Assembly: GCA_018062585.1 (NCBI GenBank)
Contig: JAGORY010000001.1
Location: 1-63,164 of the forward strand
Source of the DNA: Candidatus Peribacteraceae bacterium
GTDB taxonomy: Bacteria; Patescibacteriota; Gracilibacteria; Peribacterales; Peribacteraceae
Direction: 5' to 3'
DNA: 63,164 nucleotides
Every line of letters begins with the position of its first letter. Position 1 is the first letter of the stretch. The position numbers and the translations under genes were made by a program. The notes under the pieces were generated by a model. The model did no database searches. It was not told the DNA's origin and was given only the letters and a program-made list of their open reading frames with translations. This document shows positions 33,234-41,489 of the stretch, in pieces.

Positions 33234-36200
33234 TTAGCTTTGTACTTCCTCCTCTTTCTTCGGCAATGCACCGATGAGAAGGTCCGGATCATAACCGAGA
33301 TCTTGGTCACTCTTTTCGGCCTTGTAGCCGTTTGGCAAACGAAGTTGCTTCGTCTTGGGATTCCACGTGAACAGCATATCCAAATCCGGATGGCGCCAGC
33401 CGTACTCCGAACGATGGTAGTGGTCGCACGAGTAGTGACGTCCACGGCTGTCAACCTCGGGGTTCTTGGCGAGATCGGCAAATGTCATCGGAGCTTCGCG
33501 GATACACATATTCCAGAACGGGTTCGTGGAAATTGGAACGCCGTCTTTATCGACCGGGAACGACGGTAGAACTGCGACTTTCAAGGGCTCTACGCGCGGA
33601 CGCAGCGAGATGTTGATTTCCTCGCAGAGCGTCGACGACTTCATCTGCTCGCTGATGTACGCGGCGTCACGTCCGATGTAACCGCTCATTTCCGCGGCAA
33701 CCAATTCGATCATACCGGGCAGAACCGGAGTCGGCAGAGCGCGTTGCATGCTGCAGATGTACTGCTTCTCGACGCTTGTGAGCGGTACCTCCGCGCCTCC
33801 GAAGGCTGCCGGTGGGATGTCTCCTGTGAGGCCGTTCTGCTTTGCGATGAAGATTACTTTGCCGAAGAGAACGTTCGTATTGTGTCCACGGTGTCCGCCG
33901 TTCGACTGTACGGGATCAGGTGAGCGGTTGGTGTTGCCGTTCTCGGAAGGCGTTTCCTCGGGACCAGGCTCTCCGCCACTACCACCTCCGTCGCCTCCGG
34001 TGGATCCCTCGGGTGCATTGACGCTCACAGTTCTCGCGACTTCAAGTGCGGCGTTGCCGGCCGCATCTGAGACATTGAATCGGACCAAGTACGTTCCTGC
34101 GACGCCAGTATTGACCGGGTTGGTCACGACAATATTCTGGGTGATGTCACCATCACTATCGTCGAGAGCGGTTGCGCCTGCATCGACGTAGATGTCACCG
34201 ACGTTCAGAATAACGGTGAGATTTCCGAGGAGTGTGATGACAGGCGGAGTGGTGTCCGGAACCGGTTCGGATTCGACCACCTCGACCGTTCTCGTCACTT
34301 CCGTCGCGGCATTACCTGCGGCGTCTGAAACGTTGTAGCGGACCGTGTAGGTGCCGATGACATTCGCATCGACCGGATTCGTGACGACGATGTTTGCCGT
34401 AATGTCGCCGTCGACATTGTCCGAAGCCGTTGCCCCAGCGTCGGTGTACGGCGTAGTGACGAAGACCGTGACAGGCGTGCTGCCAAGAAGTGTGATAACT
34501 GGGGGCACGATATCCATATCAGCAGCGAGGACGTTCACCGTGCGTGTGACTTCGATGGCTGCGTTACCGGCGGCGTCAGAGACGTTGTAATGAACGATGT
34601 ACGTACCGATCGTTGCGGTATCCACAGGATTCGTGACCACGATATTTTCCGTGATATCGCCATCAACACCATCAGACGCAGTTGCACCGGCATCAACGTA
34701 CACCGATCCCACCGTGATGTTCACAGGGTCGGTACCAATGAGCACAATGACCGGAGCAACCGTATCGGGAGAAGCCTCGGACTGGCCGTAGGCTGTGCTA
34801 TTCACGACGGTTTCGGGGTACTCGATCCAGCCGAACTTCACGGATGTGCTGCCGGAATCTTTGTCCATCCAAGAGATGTGGCTGGATGCAGGAGAGAACT
34901 CTGACTGATCAATGGAGCTGAAGTTCGTGAATGAGACTTGTAGGAGTGATGACTGCGTATTACTGATCTGCGAATTGACGACGTCGGCCTCGAGGACGAA
35001 CGTGGCATCCGAGCCTGGATCAATCTCGGTGTTGACACTGGTGCCTGCGGTAACGCATGTCACGACGAGTAATCCGGTCTGTCCGAGTAGTGACTCTTGT
35101 GTCGCTGCGGCAGTACAAGGAGCCTTCACCGTAGGATTGTCTTTGTTGTACAGACGAAACGTCGAACTGCCAGCTGACGTATTGTCTCCGCTACCAAGCT
35201 GTACGTTCGTAGCCTGAACGTTGAAGATGACGCCGGACAGTGCAAATTTGTTTGAGCCGTTTTTGAAGTTCATTGCCGCCGATGTCGTGAAAGCAAACTG
35301 TCCGATAGCGCGCGCGACACCCGTCGGAATCGCGGTGCCGTGGGGATCGGGAGACGCATTCGTCATCGAGGAAATTTGGCTCAAGACGACGTGGTTTCGG
35401 AGAGAGTTGATGCGGACGTTGGCTGCAGAAAGCGACTGGGTTCCGATCATGATCTCGCCCTCGGCCGTTCCGTCCATATCACTGAATACGAATTGGTTGG
35501 AGGAGGTCACGCCGCGAGCGTGGAGCGAACCGCTGGAAGCGGACGGAGTCGGATCGATGGTGAAGCCGAATTCATGGCCGGAGACAGCGCCGTCCGTATC
35601 CGTGCGCATGCGCGGATGAACGATGAGATCCTTCGTGGTTCCCGCAGAGACGATGAACTGGCCGCCGAACATGCGCGCGCACATCGAGTTTGGTGGAACA
35701 ATATCCGATCCGCAGCCACCGATGGTCGCATGGGCAAACGGTGTCGCAGAACCCACGTCGTACAGTTCCAAACGGTCCACACTCCATCCAAAGTTCGCAG
35801 CATTTGCGCCGGACGCAGTGAGAACGAGCCACGTCACATCAGCATCCTCACCCTCGGCCCTGAATTCAAGGCGCATGGCGCTGTCCTCAAGAGTGCCGCC
35901 AAGCAGCTGCCTTGAGCGGACCGGCGTCGTATCGCGTACGACACTGAGAGATCCGGCTGACGCCGTCGTCACCATTTGCAACGCTTTCTCTGCATTGATA
36001 CGCTTGCCCGTAACGGTCTTCGTCGCAAGCGACGGCAAAGGGTCTCCGGACGCTAGAATGACAGACTTCACTTCGCTCGCAGTAAGCGCGGGCTTGTATC
36101 CCATGATGAGACCAGCGAGTCCCGCGGTGAGAGGCGAGGAGAATGACGTGCCGTCGACAAAGGAATAGCCTTCGCCGCCGAGCGCATCCTTCGTGATCAC

Positions 36201-37913
36201 AAGATTGTCGACGGTGCAGCCGTCACCCGTGCTACCGGTATTGGCATCGCCGTTCGTAATCCAACGGAAACGGAGCCTCGCGGTTGCGGTGAGATACTGA
36301 GCGGGAATATCGACCACGCGCGTCGCCACGGGCGAGAAACCGGCGGGATTCCCGTCGGGGTCGAGGTCGAATTCGTCCCAGCGATAGATCTCGGTGAACG
36401 TCGTACCATCGGCGCTCGCTTCAAGTTTCATGTAATCCGTGTAGGCAGCAACATCGTACTGCGTGTCGCAACGCGTATCGAAGGTCACGTGCGCTGCGCC
36501 GGTCGTACTGAAATCGAACGGACCGACGGTAGCGGTGCCGCTGCCGCTCTGGGCATACGGCAGGTGAGTGGCGTCGCCGTAGAACACCTTTCCTGCGCCG
36601 GACGTCATAGCGCGCGTGCCAGCGAATCCGGTGACGACGAATCCAGCGGGCATTGCGGGTGGAGTGACGCTTTCGAAGTTTTCATCGACCACGGCGATCG
36701 ACGAACTGCCGACGGTCGTCGCGTACAAATTTTCGCCCGGGGCGCCGACGTCGACACTCGTGAGACCGACGTTGGAGAACCACGAGAGTTCGTCATTCTG
36801 GTCGGTGGATGCGACCGAAATAATGTTTGAGAGCGTGTACGATGCCGGATAGGACGGGGAGGAATCATTGTTCAGTGAAGAGTTTCCGGCTGCGGCGACG
36901 AAAAGTCCGCCGGCCGCGCGAAATCGGTCGATGGCATCGCTCTCGGAAAGCGAGAAGAAAGAACCACCGTAACTTGCGTTGATGACTTTGGCATTATTCT
37001 GGATTGCGAAATCGATGGCTTTCACTTCCGAAGCGGTATCGAGACCGAAGCGGAGAGCCATGATCTTCACATTCGGAGCAATGCCGATAACGCCATTGCC
37101 GTTATTCTTCGTCGCTCCAATAACGCCGGCGACAGCAGTGCCATGCCAGTAAGGAAAGTTCGCTTCGTAGACCGGCAGAGGATTCTTGTCATTGTCCGCA
37201 AAGTCGTAACCGTGAATACAGCCGCCAAGTGCAGCACCCGTCTCATCCACACATGACGAACCGTCCCACATGGCGCCGCTCAAGTCTGAGTGCGTGTAGA
37301 GGACACCCGTGTCGATGACAGCGACGATGATCGGAGGAGACGCCTGCTGACCTTCTGACATTGCCCAAGCCTGTGGAGCGTTGATATCGGCTCCGCTCTG
37401 ACTCGAGCTTCCGTTGATAAGTTGGCCAACGTTGTCGAGCGCCCAGAGGCGGTCTTTGTACGTATCGTTCGCATCGATGAATGCAATGTCGCGGATGTAG
37501 TTCGGTTCCGCGTATTCGACATTCGGATCGGCCTTCAGTCTCGCCACCGCCTTCTCCACTGTTTCAGACGTGGCGACTGAGAGCACGCCCATGTTCTGGC
37601 CGGGCACAGCATCTTCGAATGTCATCTTCCTTGCCTTGGCAAAACTGCGAACGGCCTTATTGTCGCCACCCGTGACCGTCACGCCGTTTTTGAATTTCAC
37701 GAGGACTTGTCCGGGCACATATGTCTGACGCTTCACATTTTTCTGCCCTTTGGCAGTGGACGGCGTGGCACCCGTTCCAAGAATGCGGCTGAGGCGTTGC
37801 TCAGCGGCAAACGTTACCGGAGCACCAACCGGCAACAGGGTTGCCTGGAGAAAGGTTACGAGCATCACAGAACTTGTCACACGCCGTACGCGCTTCCAAG
37901 GCAGCACAACCAT
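33234..37913 (-). CDS. Giant secreted subtilase (S8) with inserted domain and DUF5011 repeats
   Basis: This is the largest gene in the window (1559 residues). An export signal (about 9-37) is followed by a propeptide-like domain (65-140, PGQVLVKFKNG). The S8 catalytic domain has Asp201 (VIDTGVLYTHSDL), His257 (WHGTAVAGVIGA), oxyanion Asn345 and Ser591 (VDGTSFSSPLTAGLAG). A beta-rich domain of about 170 residues is inserted between Asn345 and Ser591 (410-580). Beta domains follow, then three DUF5011/HYR-like Ig repeats (about 1046-1296, each with AGATA.D..DGDIT and YNVSDAAGNA). A Gly/Glu/Pro linker and an unrecognised C-terminal domain with several Cys residues close it. Probably a surface protease for scavenging or processing. 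Confidence 0.92.
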   Translation of the reverse strand: MVVLPWKRVRRVTSSVMLVTFLQATLLPVGAPVTFAAEQRLSRILGTGATPSTAKGQKNVKRQTYVPGQVLVKFKNGVTVTGGDNKAVRSFAKARKMTFEDAVPGQNMGVLSVATSETVEKAVARLKADPNVEYAEPNYIRDIAFIDANDTYKDRLWALDNVGQLINGSSSQSGADINAPQAWAMSEGQQASPPIIVAVIDTGVLYTHSDLSGAMWDGSSCVDETGAALGGCIHGYDFADNDKNPLPVYEANFPYWHGTAVAGVIGATKNNGNGVIGIAPNVKIMALRFGLDTASEVKAIDFAIQNNAKVINASYGGSFFSLSESDAIDRFRAAGGLFVAAAGNSSLNNDSSPSYPASYTLSNIISVASTDQNDELSWFSNVGLTSVDVGAPGENLYATTVGSSSIAVVDENFESVTPPAMPAGFVVTGFAGTRAMTSGAGKVFYGDATHLPYAQSGSGTATVGPFDFSTTGAAHVTFDTRCDTQYDVAAYTDYMKLEASADGTTFTEIYRWDEFDLDPDGNPAGFSPVATRVVDIPAQYLTATARLRFRWITNGDANTGSTGDGCTVDNLVITKDALGGEGYSFVDGTSFSSPLTAGLAGLIMGYKPALTASEVKSVILASGDPLPSLATKTVTGKRINAEKALQMVTTASAGSLSVVRDTTPVRSRQLLGGTLEDSAMRLEFRAEGEDADVTWLVLTASGANAANFGWSVDRLELYDVGSATPFAHATIGGCGSDIVPPNSMCARMFGGQFIVSAGTTKDLIVHPRMRTDTDGAVSGHEFGFTIDPTPSASSGSLHARGVTSSNQFVFSDMDGTAEGEIMIGTQSLSAANVRINSLRNHVVLSQISSMTNASPDPHGTAIPTGVARAIGQFAFTTSAAMNFKNGSNKFALSGVIFNVQATNVQLGSGDNTSAGSSTFRLYNKDNPTVKAPCTAAATQESLLGQTGLLVVTCVTAGTSVNTEIDPGSDATFVLEADVVNSQISNTQSSLLQVSFTNFSSIDQSEFSPASSHISWMDKDSGSTSVKFGWIEYPETVVNSTAYGQSEASPDTVAPVIVLIGTDPVNITVGSVYVDAGATASDGVDGDITENIVVTNPVDTATIGTYIVHYNVSDAAGNAAIEVTRTVNVLAADMDIVPPVITLLGSTPVTVFVTTPYTDAGATASDNVDGDITANIVVTNPVDANVIGTYTVRYNVSDAAGNAATEVTRTVEVVESEPVPDTTPPVITLLGNLTVILNVGDIYVDAGATALDDSDGDITQNIVVTNPVNTGVAGTYLVRFNVSDAAGNAALEVARTVSVNAPEGSTGGDGGGSGGEPGPEETPSENGNTNRSPDPVQSNGGHRGHNTNVLFGKVIFIAKQNGLTGDIPPAAFGGAEVPLTSVEKQYICSMQRALPTPVLPGMIELVAAEMSGYIGRDAAYISEQMKSSTLCEEINISLRPRVEPLKVAVLPSFPVDKDGVPISTNPFWNMCIREAPMTFADLAKNPEVDSRGRHYSCDHYHRSEYGWRHPDLDMLFTWNPKTKQLRLPNGYKAEKSDQDLGYDPDLLIGALPKKEEEVQS

Positions 37914-37945
37914 ACAAAGACGGGGGAGTTAGATAAAAGGGGGAT

Positions 37946-37974
37946 ATTAAAACATTAATGACTTATAATGTCAA
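37946..37974 (-). promoter_or_regulatory. Promoter of the subtilase gene
   Basis: Minus strand: perfect TTGACA (37974-37969), 17-bp spacer, TTTAAT (37951-37946). The leader is about 25-30 nt. Confidence 0.7.
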
Positions 37975-38030
37975 TAACCCTTTCCTTGACGATTCTGGAC
38001 CTGCTGAAAGCATTATCCAAGCACTTTCTG

Positions 38031-38249
38031 CTATTTCTTGCGTTTGGACATATCCGTAACTTTCACGATGCGACCGGCACTGTCGAAGGTGATCCACTCC
38101 CCTGTCTGAGCTCCTTTTTTGAAGGAGCCTGAGCGCATCTTCGTGCCGTTTTTTCGAAACCATTCCCACGAACCTTCCATGACGCCGTTCACCATCGAAC
38201 CCTTTGCCCAGATGCTGCCGTCCTTGTGATACTTGATGTATTTCGCCAT
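38031..38249 (-). CDS. Short YwqK/MORN-like repeat protein
   Basis: This 72-residue protein starts at ATG 38249. It carries about three MORN-variant units: YHKDGSIWAKGSMVNGVMEG, WEWFRKNGTKMRSGSFKKG and TGEWITFDSAGRIVK. Such repeats occur in YwqK-type proteins, annotated as antitoxins in some bacteria. No toxin gene is next to it, so a neutral repeat-protein call is safer. It lies divergent from the DUF1801 relic. Confidence 0.7.
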   Translation of the reverse strand: MAKYIKYHKDGSIWAKGSMVNGVMEGSWEWFRKNGTKMRSGSFKKGAQTGEWITFDSAGRIVKVTDMSKRKK

Positions 38250-38316
38250 GCGCACATCGTAATTCTTCCTACGGAAAGCGACAATCACAGGACGATTTTC
38301 TGCTATCATGCGCGAT

Positions 38317-38536
38317 ATGAACATGTTCAAACCCACAAAGGCGACGAGCGTGAAAGAATATTTGGAAGCACTGCCATCCGAGCGACGCGAACGATCTTGG
38401 CAGAGTGAATGTCGGAAAAAACTGCATCCGTTTCAAGAAGCTTGAGGACCTGAATCTCATCGTCCTTAAAAAAGTTCTAAAACTGGCGGCCAAGAATCCA
38501 GGGCTCAGCGGAGTCGGAAAAGACAAGAAGAAGTAA
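38317..38536 (+). pseudogene. DUF1801 (YdhG-like) gene relic with internal deletion and frameshift
   Basis: The N-terminal part reads MNMFKPTKATSVKEYLEALP and SERRERSWQSE in one frame. It shifts into another frame that encodes the typical C-terminus VGKNCIRFKKLEDLNL and a Lys-rich tail ending at TAA 38536. DUF1801 proteins are about 110-140 residues long; here the middle is gone. A TGCTATCAT extended -10 box still stands seven bases before the ATG, so the promoter outlived the gene. Confidence 0.7.
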
Positions 38537-38595
38537 AGCTATCTACGACAGAATGTCTCTCCTCGGCCGTCTGTACAATGTTACAATCTTCGCCT

Positions 38596-39501
38596 ATGCA
38601 AAAAATCGTCCCACATCTCTGGTTCAACACGCAAGCGGTGGAAGCAGCAAAGTTTTACACCGAAGTCTTTGGCAAAGGCTCGAAGATCACGTACACGTCC
38701 GTCATTAAAGATACTCCGTCTGGAGATTGCGATATCGTGTCATTTGATCTTCAAGGATATTCGTTCCTCGGAATCAGCGCCGGACCGCACTTCAAGCTCA
38801 ACCCGTCGGTATCGTTCATGGTGAATTTTGATCCATCGACGGATTCGAACGCACGCAAGAACTTAGACGCGCTCTGGGAAAAACTGTCGGACGGCGGCAC
38901 ACCACTCATGCCGCTCGACACGTATCCGTTCAGCGAACGCTACGGCTGGATTCAGGACAAATTCGGCGTTTCTTGGCAACTGATCCTGACGAAGCCCGAA
39001 GGCGAGCCCAGGCCGTTCATTATTCCGTCGATCATGTTCACCGGCGATAACACGGGTAATGCGGAAGAAGCCATCGATTTCTGGGTTTCTGTATTCAAAG
39101 ATTCCAAGCGCGGCTTGACCGCTCCCTACCCCGAAGGCGCGGCGCCGGAAAAGGCCGCCAAAATCATGTTCGCCGAATTCATGCTGGAAGGGCAATGGTT
39201 TACGGCGATGGACAGCGGCCATATGCATAAGTTCGGCTTCAGCGAAGCAATTTCTCTGCTCGTGCAGTGCAAAGATCAGAACGACATCGACTATTACTGG
39301 AACGCTCTCTCCGCAGTTCCCGAGGCAGAGCAATGCGGATGGCTGAAAGACAAATTCGGCCTGTCGTGGCAGGTGTCGGCTGCTACTATGAACGAGATGT
39401 TGCAGAGTGATGAACAAACGATCGCCCGTGTCATGGATGCATTCATGCCGATGAAGAAGGTCGACCTCGCAAAACTAAAGAAGGCGTATAAGGGGAAATA
39501 A
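38596..39501 (+). CDS. PhnB-like VOC family protein with two tandem domains
   Basis: This 301-residue protein consists of two glyoxalase/bleomycin-resistance (VOC) modules of the PhnB/3-demethylubiquinone methyltransferase-like type. The first starts IVPHLWFNTQAVEAAKFYTE, the second FTGDNTGNAEEAIDFWVSVF. Each ends with the signature YGWIQDKFGVSWQL or CGWLKDKFGLSWQV. The ATG at 38596 follows an extended -10 box (TGTTACAAT) by eight bases, so it is probably leaderless. Family members include metal-dependent resistance proteins and enzymes; no substrate can be named. Confidence 0.9.
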   Translation: MQKIVPHLWFNTQAVEAAKFYTEVFGKGSKITYTSVIKDTPSGDCDIVSFDLQGYSFLGISAGPHFKLNPSVSFMVNFDPSTDSNARKNLDALWEKLSDGGTPLMPLDTYPFSERYGWIQDKFGVSWQLILTKPEGEPRPFIIPSIMFTGDNTGNAEEAIDFWVSVFKDSKRGLTAPYPEGAAPEKAAKIMFAEFMLEGQWFTAMDSGHMHKFGFSEAISLLVQCKDQNDIDYYWNALSAVPEAEQCGWLKDKFGLSWQVSAATMNEMLQSDEQTIARVMDAFMPMKKVDLAKLKKAYKGK

Positions 39502-39635
39502 GACTGCGAAACCACTTCATTTCAGTCATTCCATAATCCTTTCCGCTTCACGATGTTCTTGTAGTCCCACTAAAGGTCTTGGACACCCAGAATTTCTGCG
39601 TCATGCCCTCTGTCATTTAGCGCTAAGGTATAACC

Positions 39636-40157
39636 ATGAAAGCCGCGCCTCCAAAACCACGCATTGTCCACGTGAAGGATACGATGCAGACCGCGACATA
39701 TGCGCTGACTGAACCGATGGGCAAGAACTTCGACCAGCGCTTTACGCCCGACCTGACGCCGAAAGAGATGCTGACACTCGGTGTCTTCGGAGGAAAGTAC
39801 ATGACCGACTGTCGTAAAGAGTTTCCGAGTGACTGGTTCACTGACGCCAAGCTTTGCCACGAAAAACATGACCCCTCGCTCAACTGCTTCGGCGTAAATG
39901 CAAGCCAGCCGCTCTCGGTCTGGCGGAAAAAAGGTTGGATCCACCCCGCAGATCCGCGCGGATGGTTTCAGTGGTACTGCCGCTACTTTATGGGCCGCCG
40001 CATGCCGAAAGAAGACGATAGGCAGATCCGCCGCTGGCTCGCCATCCGTCGCCACGTCTCGCAGATCCTCAAAAACTGCGAGCGAGGAAATCTGCAATGC
40101 AGGAAGAAGCAGAGGCAGGCAGTCTTGCACTGGGCCTATGACGCGCGGAAGTTGTAG
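39636..40157 (+). CDS. Conserved hypothetical protein, Trp/Arg/Cys-rich
   Basis: This 173-residue basic protein belongs to a conserved but unnamed family, from memory of the pattern PLSVWRKKGWIHPADPRGWF followed by QWYCRYFMGRR and a C-terminal RQAVLHWAYD. No signal peptide or membrane helix is seen. It ends in a strongly basic region (RGNLQCRKKQRQ). The aromatic and basic make-up could suit nucleic-acid binding, but this is a guess. Confidence 0.75.
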   Translation: MKAAPPKPRIVHVKDTMQTATYALTEPMGKNFDQRFTPDLTPKEMLTLGVFGGKYMTDCRKEFPSDWFTDAKLCHEKHDPSLNCFGVNASQPLSVWRKKGWIHPADPRGWFQWYCRYFMGRRMPKEDDRQIRRWLAIRRHVSQILKNCERGNLQCRKKQRQAVLHWAYDARKL

Positions 40158-40254
40158 TCGCAATGTGGGCGCTTCATATCCGCAAAATCTTCTCCATTTC
40201 GCAGATCTGTTTTGAATTGGCTTTTGATAAAAAATATGCAAAAGTCCTTTCCCT

Positions 40255-40599
40255 ATGGTCGAATCTTACCGTAATCCAAGCAGCATCGCTCAATTGAATC
40301 TGATGCAATTCCAAGAACGATTACATGCGCTCGAAGCAAATCCAAAAAAGGCCGACCCTGAAGAGTTGCTCATCTATCGAACTGTTAAGTCTCTGATGCA
40401 ACGTAGTGGATACCTGTATGAACAATTACAAGTGCTCGATGGGGAGAGTTTGACAATTCTTTCGCATGCAGAATTCCATTTGAGCGGGGTTATAGGTGTT
40501 ATGCAGAATGACATTACTCAGGGTGCACGCGATCTATTTACAAAAAAGAATGCAGATACAATTCAGGCTATTCGTCAGGGTGCACATGAGGCTCAATAA
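40255..40599 (+). CDS. Small hypothetical helical protein
   Basis: This 114-residue protein is predicted to be mainly helical and soluble (LNLMQFQERLHALEANPKKA is typical). I recognise no family. A TTGAAT-17-TATGCA promoter lies just upstream. Base composition is closer to the AT-rich genes of 40-46 kb than to the ribosomal genes. Confidence 0.6.
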   Translation: MVESYRNPSSIAQLNLMQFQERLHALEANPKKADPEELLIYRTVKSLMQRSGYLYEQLQVLDGESLTILSHAEFHLSGVIGVMQNDITQGARDLFTKKNADTIQAIRQGAHEAQ

Positions 40600-40688
40600 A
40601 GATTCAAATGAAACATTCAATGTCACTCATGTAGAGAATGCATCGATGCATCAATAATTAGGTCTGGCCTTGCTGCGGCTAGATAATG

Positions 40689-41489
40689 CTATATCTCCCG
40701 AATATTCTCAGACAAGGAAATGACGCGTTCAAGCTGTGCAATCGTGCTGCGCATCAACATGATGTAGATGGAATGTTGCTGTTGTTTTGCAGCACGTAGG
40801 ACATCTGCAGCTTGTGCGATACTATTCCCGTTGATTTCTCCATCACTGCCGCCTTGGGGCAAATGTGTAAGCGGTACTGCATTTCTCTCATGCCAGTAGC
40901 GTCTGCTGCGATCAGTTGTTATCCATGTAATACCGACATAGACCTGTTCAGGTTGCAGGGCATCCTTCGTATGTAGCGCGATATCTTCCAGGAGAGAAGG
41001 GTGGAAAATCGGCTGTGTGAAGACGCTCTGGGCTGTTGTACCTAAAAATGGTTTCTTTTGCTGCCAGCGCCCCCACTGTGGCTGATAGATGTCTGCTGCA
41101 ACGCCAAGGGGTAGAGGGGGGTGGTCGCTGCATGCGGCAAGGACATCATGTGCATGCGTGCAACGTCCTTGCTCCTGCAGCGTTGGATCACCTGTGACGA
41201 GCAGTGCGATTGCAACATTATATCGTGCAATCAATTGCAAACGGTCCAAGGTTTCTTCTGCGGAATGCTCACGCGTACGCAGATGCAGAACAAGTTTCTT
41301 CTCTTCGGAGATTGCACCGTTCGATTTCAGCTTGAGTAGATCTTCCGGCCGAAGAAACGACTGATTGCCCGTAACAATCTCTGGAATGTTGTACCCGTCA
41401 AACGGTATGCCCGACGCCTCCAGCTCCGCCATGGACTGGCGGAGGGAAGCGTCGCATCGTGGCACGAGTTCGATGAATGTTTCAGGCAT
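40689..41489 (-). CDS. Methylenetetrahydrofolate reductase-related protein (MetF-like)
   Basis: This 266-residue protein starts at ATG 41489, inside the metE stop region (ATGCCTGA overlap), so the two are translationally coupled. Weak but consistent MTHFR barrel traits are seen: an early LVPRCDASL with paired acidic residues, KLVLHLRTREHS, and IARYNVAIALLVTGDPTL, matching the family's ...gi.nil.ltGDp. It is shorter and more divergent than MetF (about 290 residues). Its position suggests it supplies 5-methyl-THF to MetE, either as a reductase or as a pterin-binding partner. Confidence 0.65.
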   Translation of the reverse strand: MPETFIELVPRCDASLRQSMAELEASGIPFDGYNIPEIVTGNQSFLRPEDLLKLKSNGAISEEKKLVLHLRTREHSAEETLDRLQLIARYNVAIALLVTGDPTLQEQGRCTHAHDVLAACSDHPPLPLGVAADIYQPQWGRWQQKKPFLGTTAQSVFTQPIFHPSLLEDIALHTKDALQPEQVYVGITWITTDRSRRYWHERNAVPLTHLPQGGSDGEINGNSIAQAADVLRAAKQQQHSIYIMLMRSTIAQLERVISLSENIREI

